DNA of 64,000 nt from Chryseobacterium rhizoplanae. Lineage in GTDB: Bacteria > Bacteroidota > Bacteroidia > Flavobacteriales > Weeksellaceae. Made by a program: the position numbers and the translations under genes. The stretch lies in contig NZ_FXTC01000011.1 of assembly GCF_900182655.1 (NCBI RefSeq), positions 1 through 64,000 of the forward strand, written 5' to 3'. Numbering within the stretch: position 1 is the stretch's first letter; every line of letters starts with the position of its first letter. Below, in pieces: positions 26,666 to 33,459 of this stretch. Below the pieces are notes generated by a model that saw only the letters and a list, made by a program, of their open reading frames with translations, ran no database searches and was not told the origin of the DNA.

Positions 26666-27034
26666 AAAAAAAATAATTAGATAGCCGTAAATTTACACTT
26701 TTTAAGCAAATCTGAAAAAATAAATTAAAAGCAGGAAAAACGCATAAAAAAAGGGAGTTGAAATAGATTTCAAGGTTCAAAGTATATGTGAATGACATCC
26801 TGATTTGCCAATTGGGAATACCATACCATTCAGGAAGAAAAATAAAAATAGCAGACTAGGATATTCCGAGTTCGTAATGAGCCACTACAACCAGCCTTTA
26901 AAGGCTTCCTGTCCCCTTTTTAATTCAATATATTATGGCAAGCATTTAACTAATTCCTAATTATTACATTGATACGTTTTCAATTAAAAAAAATGCTTAT
27001 ATTTAAATTTCTTTATAAATTATTAAAAAAAATC
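26666..27034. other. Divergent intergenic region between two fatty-acid genes
   Basis: 369 bases between the acyl-CoA dehydrogenase and the acyl-CoA synthetase, expected to hold both promoters. A perfect 14-base palindrome, AGCCTTTAAAGGCT, lies at 26893-26906 and could bind a dimeric regulator. On the minus strand a TAAATTTA box lies just upstream of the dehydrogenase. No RNA gene or additional CDS seen. Confidence 0.35.
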
Positions 27035-28816
27035 ATGACGATCAAGAGATTATTCGATATTCCGCACTACGCCTTAGAAAAATATCCTAAAACGGATATG
27101 TTTGTAACGAAGTATCAGGGTGAGTGGAAAAAAACTTCTACACAGGAGTTTATTAATGAGGGAAATAAGATATCCAGAGGGTTACTGAAGCTGGGCATAA
27201 AACCGGGTGATAAAATCGCTTTGATTACTACCAATTCCCGTACTGAATGGGCTATTATGGATTTTGGGCTTTCCCAGATCGGAGTCGTTTCTGTACCCGT
27301 TTACCCAAGTATTTCATCTGAAGATTATGAATTTATCTTCAACAATGCTGAAATTCAATACTGCTTTGTTTCTGATAAGGAGCTATTGACCAAGGTAATG
27401 AAAGTGAAACATAACATCCCAAGTCTACAGGGAATATTTACTTTTGACAACATCAGCGGTGCTGCCAACTGGAGAGAAATCCTTGATCTGGGTAAAGATG
27501 AATCTACGCAAATTGAAGTAGACGACCTTTCCAATGCCATCAATACAGAGGATCTGGCGACTATTATTTATACTTCCGGAACTACCGGAAGACCTAAAGG
27601 AGTAATGCTTACGCATAATAACATTGTTTCAAACGTATTGGGTGCTATTTCAAGGATTCCAAAGAGAAGAGGTTTCGATTATAAGGAAGCCAGAGCATTA
27701 AGCTTCCTTCCTATCTGTCATATCTTTGAAAGAATGCTGTTTTATCTTTATCAATACAACGGTTTTTCTCTTTATTTCGCTGAAAGTATCGAGAAAATGG
27801 GCGAAAACGTAAAAGAGGTGAAACCTCATTATATGACCGTAGTTCCAAGACTGGTAGAAAAGGTATATGATAAAATTTACAACACAGGATCTTCTGCCGG
27901 AGGATTGAAATCAAAAATATTCTTCTGGGCATTGAACCTGATCAGTAAAAAGAAAGTAATCTCAAAACCATCCGGGCTTCAGGAGATTATTGCTGATAAA
28001 CTTGTATTTTCTAAATGGAGAGAAGGTTTAGGTGGCGAAATCGTGACTTTGGTTTCAGGATCAGCGGCATTGTCTACAAGACTTAACTTAATGTTTCAAA
28101 ATGCAGGAATTCCAATTCTGGAAGGGTATGGTTTAACAGAAACCTCCCCGGTAATTTCCGTCAACAGTTTTGAGAAAATGAAAGTGGGAACGGTAGGTGT
28201 TCCATTGGATAATTTAAAGGTAAAGATCCAGGAAGATGGTGAAATTACAGTAAAAGGACCATCTGTTTTCAAAGGGTATTTTCAAAACGAAGAAATGACC
28301 AAAGAAGCTTTTACAGAAGATGGATTTTTCAAAACCGGAGATATCGGACATATTGATAGTGACGGATTTTTACAGATCACTGACCGTAAGAAAGAAATGT
28401 TCAAGACATCCGGTGGAAAATATATTGCTCCTCAAACGATTGAAAATTTAGCAAAAGCTTCTAAATTTATTGAACAGATCATGGTAGTAGGTGATGGTGA
28501 AAAAATGCCATGCGCTTTAGTACAGCCTGATTTTGAATTTGCCAAAAGCTGGGCGATGAGAAACAATCTGAATATAGGTTCTACTCCGGAAGAGATTGCA
28601 AAAAGTACTGAGCTGAAGCAAAGAATTGAAAAGGAAATCGAAGGAATCAATGAACATCTTGGAAACTGGGAGAAAATCAAAAAGATTGAACTAACTCCTG
28701 AAGTATGGAGTATTGAAAGCGGATTGCTTACTCCCACTTTAAAACTGAAAAGAAAGGCTGTAAAAGAGAAGTTTATTGCTTTATATAATAAGATGTATGA
28801 TCACATGAATAAATAA
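27035..28816 (+). CDS. AMP-forming long-chain acyl-CoA synthetase
   Basis: 593 residues, ANL superfamily. It activates fatty acids to acyl-CoA through an acyl-adenylate. The AMP-binding signature IIYTSGTTGRPKGVMLTHNN is at about 178-197 (writing from the ATG start); LEGYGLTETSPVIS and TGDIGHIDSDGFLQITDRKK (hinge) follow, and FKTSGGKYIAP carries the lysine region of the C-terminal lobe. A frame with a TTG start extends 22 codons upstream, but its Lys/Phe/Leu content and the canonical MTIKRLFDIPHYALEKYP start favour the ATG at 27035. Divergent from the acyl-CoA dehydrogenase. Confidence 0.93.
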   Translation: MTIKRLFDIPHYALEKYPKTDMFVTKYQGEWKKTSTQEFINEGNKISRGLLKLGIKPGDKIALITTNSRTEWAIMDFGLSQIGVVSVPVYPSISSEDYEFIFNNAEIQYCFVSDKELLTKVMKVKHNIPSLQGIFTFDNISGAANWREILDLGKDESTQIEVDDLSNAINTEDLATIIYTSGTTGRPKGVMLTHNNIVSNVLGAISRIPKRRGFDYKEARALSFLPICHIFERMLFYLYQYNGFSLYFAESIEKMGENVKEVKPHYMTVVPRLVEKVYDKIYNTGSSAGGLKSKIFFWALNLISKKKVISKPSGLQEIIADKLVFSKWREGLGGEIVTLVSGSAALSTRLNLMFQNAGIPILEGYGLTETSPVISVNSFEKMKVGTVGVPLDNLKVKIQEDGEITVKGPSVFKGYFQNEEMTKEAFTEDGFFKTGDIGHIDSDGFLQITDRKKEMFKTSGGKYIAPQTIENLAKASKFIEQIMVVGDGEKMPCALVQPDFEFAKSWAMRNNLNIGSTPEEIAKSTELKQRIEKEIEGINEHLGNWEKIKKIELTPEVWSIESGLLTPTLKLKRKAVKEKFIALYNKMYDHMNK

Positions 28817-28820
28817 TATC

Positions 28821-28848
28821 AACCGCTTCATTTTGAGGCGGTTTTTTT
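28821..28848 (+). terminator. Terminator of the acyl-CoA synthetase gene
   Basis: ACCGC and GCGGT with inner TCA/TGA pairing, then seven Ts; five bases after the stop. Confidence 0.85.
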
Positions 28849-28850
28849 AT

Positions 28851-29027
28851 GTTTTGGCTAAAGCCGATAGGAAGATTTATTTTTTTAGTTAAACGGGCTA
28901 AAGCCCGTTTCTATTGATTCACACCATTGAATTTTTTAATCCAATTACAACACAACCTTTGTCATTCCGTAGGAATCCATCCATACTATAATCAAAAAGT
29001 AGAGTTGAGATTCCTGCGGAATGACAG
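28851..29027 (+). repeat. Composite intergenic repeat, copy A
   Basis: Begins GTTTTGGCTAAAGCCG, continues through a small hairpin (GGGCTAAAGCCC) and CTATTGA, an AT-rich linker, CACAAC-TTTGTCATTCCG-TAGGAATCC, and ends GATTCCTGCGGAATGACAG. The last two blocks are inverted complements and would fold into a long stem. Copy B at 56561-56762 has the same block order in the opposite orientation. A further fragment (CTAAAG/AAGCCGTTCCTATTGAAT) follows at about 29037-29063. Confidence 0.8.
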
Positions 29028-29074
29028 AAACATCATGCTAAAGACTAAAGCCGTTCCTATTGAATATACACAAA

Positions 29075-29104
29075 AAAAGCTGCTTCATTTCTGAAACAGC
29101 TTTT
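29075..29104 (-). terminator. Terminator of the coiled-coil gene
   Basis: AAAAGCTG and CAGCTTTT arms, with As on the left flank giving Ts on the minus strand; 21 bases beyond the stop. Confidence 0.8.
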
Positions 29105-29124
29105 GTATAATTTAAAATCAATAA

Positions 29125-29901
29125 TTAGAACTTAATTACAGATTTCATTCTTTCGTTTTCTTCCATTACCAATTCGTCATCAACAAGGATTTTCCCTGAA
29201 TGCTCATCAATAATAATTTTCTTTCTCTGAGCAATTTCCATTTGCTTTTGAGGCGGGATTGTAAAGAAAGACCCTTTTGGAGCTCCTCTTTCTAATCCTA
29301 CTACTGCAAGACCATTGATAGAGTTTGTTCTGATTCTGTTGTAAGAAGCTAATAATCTCTCATCGATTTTACCTGCGAATTCTTTAGACTGCTCTAAAAG
29401 ATATTCTTCTTCTTTCTGAGTTTCAGAGATAAGACCTTCTAATTCTTCCTTCTTGAATTTCAAGTGGCTTTTCAAATCTTCGATCTTCGTATTCAGTTCA
29501 CTTAAAGTTTCGTTTTTGTGAGCAATTTTAACTCCGAATTCTTTAATTCTTTTTTCAGCAAGCTGAATTTCCAGATCCTGGAATTCCATTTCCTTTCCTA
29601 ATGCTTCAAACTCTTTATTGTTTCTTACATTATCCTGCTGAGATTTGTATTTTTCAATTAGAGTTTTAGCATGGTTAATAACTTCATGCTTTGTTTTGAT
29701 CTGATCTTCTTGTTCTTTGATATCAGCATGAAATTTTTCAGCTCTTTTTTCAAGACCTTCAATCTCAATTTCAAGATCTTCAACTTCAATTGGCAATTCT
29801 CCTCTAGTATTTCGGATTTCATCCAATCTTGAATCAATGATCTGTAAATCGTATAAAGCTCTTAATTTTTCTTCAACTGAAATATCGTTGGTTTTTGCCA
29901 T
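29125..29901 (-). CDS. Coiled-coil protein of the C4-type zinc-ribbon family
   Basis: 258 residues. Residues 10-185 form a long antiparallel coiled coil (QIIDSRLDEIRNTRGELP, then heptad-rich Glu/Lys sequence with DNVRNNKEFEALGKEM at the turn), as in the CT398/DUF164 family. In typical members the C-terminal domain is a four-cysteine zinc ribbon. Here the equivalent region (ERGAPKGSFFTIPPQKQMEI, DEHSGKILVDDE) keeps the fold's spacing, but the whole protein contains no cysteine, so zinc cannot be bound in the usual way. It starts two bases after the Nif3-family gene and is surely cotranscribed. The molecular role is not established. Confidence 0.85.
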   Translation of the reverse strand: MAKTNDISVEEKLRALYDLQIIDSRLDEIRNTRGELPIEVEDLEIEIEGLEKRAEKFHADIKEQEDQIKTKHEVINHAKTLIEKYKSQQDNVRNNKEFEALGKEMEFQDLEIQLAEKRIKEFGVKIAHKNETLSELNTKIEDLKSHLKFKKEELEGLISETQKEEEYLLEQSKEFAGKIDERLLASYNRIRTNSINGLAVVGLERGAPKGSFFTIPPQKQMEIAQRKKIIIDEHSGKILVDDELVMEENERMKSVIKF

Positions 29902-29903
29902 AT

Positions 29904-31001
29904 TTAAATGAAATAATTTACTGGGTTTGTTTTTTCAATAGATTTTGAAATTGCAAATGTACTAAATTTTTGTGACAAAATTTCAAATAATTGTTGAGTA
30001 ACAAATTGTTCTGATTCATAATGGCCAATATCGCAAATCAGCATTTTAGACTCAGCTAAAAAATAGTCGTGATATTTAAGATCTCCGGTTAGGTAAGCAT
30101 CACATTTTCTGGAAGCTGCAGATCTTATTCCACTTGCTCCGGAACCGCCCAGAACCCCTACTCTTTTGATTTTTTTATTGTTGAAAGAAGAATGCTTTAT
30201 GACTTCAAGACCAAACTTTTCTTTTACAAACCCCAGAAAATCTTTTTCATCCATTTCCTCTTCCAGGTCTCCATACATTCCCAATCCGGCATGTTGGTTT
30301 TTATTATCAAGGCTGTATATCTGATGAGCCACTTCTTCGTAAGGATGTACTGCTTTCATTGCGCTCACAATCTGTCCTTGTTTAAAGCCTTCAAAAATCA
30401 CGGAAATCATATCTTCATCTGCATTTTCACGAATACCCTGCTGTCCTGAGAACGGATTTGAACCTTCTACCGGTCTGAATGTTCCGTTACCATTCACCGT
30501 AAAACTGCATTCGTCATAGAAACCGATATTTCCGGCTCCGGCTGAAAACATAGCTTCTTTTACTTTTTCTGAATATTCTTTCGGAACAAAAACCGTAAGC
30601 TGTTTTAGATTGTTTTCTTTTGGCTGAAGAATTTTCATATTCTTTAATCCCAACTGTCTGCAAATTCCATAGTTGACCCCAAAGAAATCATTATCAAATG
30701 CGGTATGAACGGCATAAATCGCCACTTTATTTTCAATAGCCTTTAAAACAGCTCTTTCCACATAGTTTTTTCCTGTTAAAGATTTAAGTCCGGAAAATAT
30801 AATCGGATGAAAGCATACAATAAGATTGCAGTTTCTTTGAACAGCTTCATCTACCACATTTTCCAATGCATCATGACAAACCAGAATCCCGGATACATCA
30901 CGATCATAAACACCACACAACAATCCTACATTATCAAAATCTTCTGCCTGTCTGATACTTATCTCCTCTTCAATCTTTGCAATTACAGTTTTTAGCTTCA
31001 T
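29904..31001 (-). CDS. Nif3-like dinuclear metal centre protein
   Basis: 365 residues, DUF34/NIF3 family (E. coli YbgI, Bacillus YqfO). Metal-ligand motifs are present: LIVCFHPIIFSGLKSLTG, YAVHTAFDNDFFG and, near the C terminus, CDIGHYESEQFV. The length includes the inserted PII/CutA-like domain (about 130-235, TVFVPKEYSEKVKEAMFSAG), as in YqfO. Family members form hexamers; GTP cyclohydrolase-type annotations are not well supported. First gene of a two-gene operon, two bases ahead of the coiled-coil gene. Confidence 0.9.
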   Translation of the reverse strand: MKLKTVIAKIEEEISIRQAEDFDNVGLLCGVYDRDVSGILVCHDALENVVDEAVQRNCNLIVCFHPIIFSGLKSLTGKNYVERAVLKAIENKVAIYAVHTAFDNDFFGVNYGICRQLGLKNMKILQPKENNLKQLTVFVPKEYSEKVKEAMFSAGAGNIGFYDECSFTVNGNGTFRPVEGSNPFSGQQGIRENADEDMISVIFEGFKQGQIVSAMKAVHPYEEVAHQIYSLDNKNQHAGLGMYGDLEEEMDEKDFLGFVKEKFGLEVIKHSSFNNKKIKRVGVLGGSGASGIRSAASRKCDAYLTGDLKYHDYFLAESKMLICDIGHYESEQFVTQQLFEILSQKFSTFAISKSIEKTNPVNYFI

Positions 31002-31075
31002 TAATTTATATTTTACAGTTACAGCGAAGATATTAATTTTACTAAAATTCCAAAGAATATTTCTGCGGCAATAAA

Positions 31076-31099
31076 AAACCGGCTTTCATCGGCCGGTTT
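31076..31099 (-). terminator. Terminator of the 31132-31980 gene
   Basis: AAACCGGC and GCCGGTTT arms with an 8-base loop, preceded by As (Ts on the minus strand). Confidence 0.85.
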
Positions 31100-31131
31100 G
31101 AATTTGATATTAAAAAAAAATAAATAGACTG

Positions 31132-31980
31132 TTAATCTTTGAAAAGCGATACTCTTGTAAAGGACTCCATTACCACACCACAGTTTATATCGGCTTCCAT
31201 AAAAAGCTGATAGCCTCTTCCCGGATCAAGACTCGCAGGATCTGCAATGGTATAGAAATAGAATGTAAGAATGTTACCTGCTCCACTTGAACCACTTGGG
31301 ACTAATTGGATAGAGTTAATTTCAAAACCGGAATCAGGATTTTTAAAAGTAGCTTTTATTGATCCTGATGAATTGGACCCTGGGGTAATTGTAGCAATGG
31401 CTCTCCAGACATGTACTTGTCCGTAAATTTCATTTTCTCTCCATTTACCACTGGCTGCAATATAAATATTGGAAGTCACTCCCGGAAATGGAACTGTGGT
31501 TTCCGGCCAGCTTGTAGTAGGACTTGCAGCAAAGACCAGCGGTGTGGCATAAAGAACCTGTTGTCTTGGCCCATACCCGCTTCCTGCTGCACTTAAACTG
31601 AATGAAGGTTTTACATTTGCGTTTCCAGAATTTATTTTAACGACACCGTCGTTACCAGCCTGAGAAGATGTGGGAACAAAAAGCTGTCTCCAGAGGGTAC
31701 CATCCCAATACTGGAAGTTATTCGTTGTCGTATTAAAAATAAGTGTTCCTGCAGTAAGGTTAGCATTCACAACACCTGCAGGTGGTACTGTGGAAACGTT
31801 ATTATCTGCCAGGTATGTATCCCGGTCAGTATCTGAAAGACGAGGAATGAGAATCCCTTTCTGATTGGAGACTATATCCAGTACTGCAGCACCATTGGGT
31901 GTTGTAGTATTAATCCCAACCTGAGCATCTACAAAACTGCTTATAAAAAACAGAATAAACAAGGTTAAAATTTTTCTCAT
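31132..31980 (-). CDS. Secreted hypothetical protein
   Basis: 282 residues from the ATG at 31980; a longer frame starting at 32055 adds 25 residues ahead of an obvious signal peptide (MRKILTLFILFFISSFVDAQ) and is unlikely. After the signal comes VGINTTTPNGAAVLDIVSNQ and KGILIPRLSDTDRDTYL, a motif frequent at the start of Flavobacteriia surface proteins, and TLIFNTTTNNFQYWDGTLWR, resembling phage tail-fibre-like repeats. The C-terminal half is beta-rich with no recognised domain, and no T9SS sorting domain is present. Probably exported; function unknown. Confidence 0.78.
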   Translation of the reverse strand: MRKILTLFILFFISSFVDAQVGINTTTPNGAAVLDIVSNQKGILIPRLSDTDRDTYLADNNVSTVPPAGVVNANLTAGTLIFNTTTNNFQYWDGTLWRQLFVPTSSQAGNDGVVKINSGNANVKPSFSLSAAGSGYGPRQQVLYATPLVFAASPTTSWPETTVPFPGVTSNIYIAASGKWRENEIYGQVHVWRAIATITPGSNSSGSIKATFKNPDSGFEINSIQLVPSGSSGAGNILTFYFYTIADPASLDPGRGYQLFMEADINCGVVMESFTRVSLFKD

Positions 31981-32229
31981 GATATAAAGCTTTTGTTGAA
32001 TAAAATTACAAACTTGAATCAATATTATGTTAAAAAATAAATTTTTATATGTCATTTTTTATCCGTATTTTACTTATTATAATACATTGAAAATCATTAA
32101 ATTAAGTTATAATAATTCACTTTTTAATGATGAAAAATACTTTAACATTTGCAGGATTCTTTTAACAGTCATATCTTTACCCTATACTCTATAGAATTTA
32201 TTAACTTCGCTGTGAAATAACCAATATAA

Positions 32230-33057
32230 ATGGAAAGAGAACATAATCTTGTTCCTGAGGACAAACTTTGGAAAAGATTCCTTTACCGGATCATTTATCG
32301 CTCCGATACGAAGCTCGGAAAACTGTTCGATATCATCTTATTATCTTTAATTCTTGCCAGTACTGCCATCATTATGATGGAAAGTGTCCCTAAGCTTGAT
32401 AAAAGATTTCATTATACCTTCCTGATTCTGGAGTGGGTGATTTCCATTTTCTTCACTATTGAGTATTCTATGCGTATTGCTGTGGTGAAGAATAAACGGA
32501 ATTATATATTCAGTTTTTTTGGAATTATAGATTTCCTGGCTCTTGTCCCTTTTTACCTCAGCTTTTTCTTTCCTATCACTAAATATTTCCTGATTTTCAG
32601 AATGCTGAGAATGTTGAGAATCTTCAGGATTTTCAATTTGCTGGATTTTATGAATGACGGCTATCTTATTGTGCGGGCTCTGAAAAACAGCTCGAGAAAG
32701 ATTTATATTTTCCTTTTATTCCTGATTATATTCTCTGTGATTGTAGGATCACTGATGTTTATGGTGGAAGGCGGTCGACAGGGCTTTGAAACCATACCGC
32801 AGTCTATCTATTGGGCGGTGGTTACGGTAACTACCGTAGGATATGGTGATGTATCTCCTATTACGCCTTTAGGAAAGTTTTTCGCGGTTGTTCTGATGCT
32901 GGCCGGTTATTCCATTATTGCTGTTCCTACAGGTATTGTAACAGCTGAAATGAGAAATAAAAGACAAAACCTGGAAATGGTATGTGAACGCTGTGGCAAC
33001 GAAGATATTGATGATGATGCCAGATATTGCAAGCAATGTGGCAAGAAATTAGCTTAA
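32230..33057 (+). CDS. Voltage-gated potassium channel with zinc ribbon
   Basis: 275 residues. Six-helix Kv-like channel: S1-S3 between about 30 and 105, an S4 with arginine every third residue (FRMLRMLRIFRIFNLLDF), pore helix and the filter TVGYGD at 202-207, and S6 (FFAVVLMLAGYSIIAVPTGI). The cytoplasmic tail ends in a zinc-ribbon pattern, C-x2-C at 252/255 and C-x2-C at 267/270 (CERCGNEDIDDDARYCKQCG). The ribbon is unusual on a bacterial channel of this size and could sense metals or redox state or hold the tetramer together; that is inference. A 52-aa membrane peptide gene follows 43 bases downstream. Confidence 0.9.
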   Translation: MEREHNLVPEDKLWKRFLYRIIYRSDTKLGKLFDIILLSLILASTAIIMMESVPKLDKRFHYTFLILEWVISIFFTIEYSMRIAVVKNKRNYIFSFFGIIDFLALVPFYLSFFFPITKYFLIFRMLRMLRIFRIFNLLDFMNDGYLIVRALKNSSRKIYIFLLFLIIFSVIVGSLMFMVEGGRQGFETIPQSIYWAVVTVTTVGYGDVSPITPLGKFFAVVLMLAGYSIIAVPTGIVTAEMRNKRQNLEMVCERCGNEDIDDDARYCKQCGKKLA

Positions 33058-33100
33058 TATTTGGTATAAGTAAAATTTATTCACCAAATACCACAAAATC

Positions 33101-33259
33101 ATGGAACCAAAAAAGAAAAACAAACCGAATAGCTTAGTGATCATTCTATTTGCACTGGTGGTGCTGATGATCATCATTTATTTTATATTAGTAATGTTCT
33201 TCCCAACTGTTTTTGACCTCATGAACAAGGGTGAGATCCAGCCGGTGCCTAATAAATAA
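33101..33259 (+). CDS. 52-aa single-pass membrane peptide
   Basis: ATG at 33101, TAA at 33257-33259. The chain is a basic N terminus (MEPKKKNKPN), a strongly hydrophobic stretch of about 23 residues (from SLVIILFALVV to MFFP), and a short polar C terminus (FDLMNKGEIQPVPNK). The lysine-rich end followed by a long helix predicts one membrane pass with the N terminus inside. It lies on the same strand directly after the K+ channel gene with no terminator between, so it is plausibly an accessory subunit or simply a cotranscribed small membrane protein. No family recognised. Confidence 0.65.
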   Translation: MEPKKKNKPNSLVIILFALVVLMIIIYFILVMFFPTVFDLMNKGEIQPVPNK

Positions 33260-33340
33260 TGAGTAATGAGTAATGAGTAATGAGCAATTGGTAATGGATA
33301 ATTCCTGACAATTTATTACATAAGAGTCATATGACAAAAT

Positions 33341-33376
33341 AAAAAGATGAGTGAATTATTTCGCTCATCTTTTTTG
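33341..33376 (+). terminator. Terminator after the channel and small-peptide genes
   Basis: Eleven-base arms AAAAAGATGAG and CTCATCTTTTT with further inner pairing, running into Ts. The short heptamer run AATGAGT (three to four copies) at 33258-33286 lies between the peptide stop and this hairpin. Confidence 0.85.
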
Positions 33377-33410
33377 ATCTATTGATTTTAAAAGTAAATA
33401 TCTTCTTCAT

Positions 33411-33438
33411 AAAAAGGACGGATCATTAATGATCCGTC
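33411..33438 (-). terminator. Terminator of the 33460-35784 gene
   Basis: GACGGATCAT and ATGATCCGTC around two bases (33417-33438), with AAAAA on the left flank giving Ts on the minus strand. Confidence 0.85.
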
Positions 33439-33459
33439 TCTTTCTATTTAAATGATACA

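Noticed and set aside
26969..27034. Upstream TTG extension of the acyl-CoA synthetase
   Set aside because: 22 residues of Lys/Phe/Leu-rich sequence with no family match; the ATG at 27035 starts the canonical protein.
31981..32055. 25-codon extension of the secreted protein
   Set aside because: It would bury a clear signal peptide (starting MRKILTLF) internally.
33258..33286. AATGAGT heptamer run as a phase-variation tract
   Set aside because: Only three to four copies, downstream of the small peptide's stop codon and not in a promoter, so it is unlikely to switch a gene.
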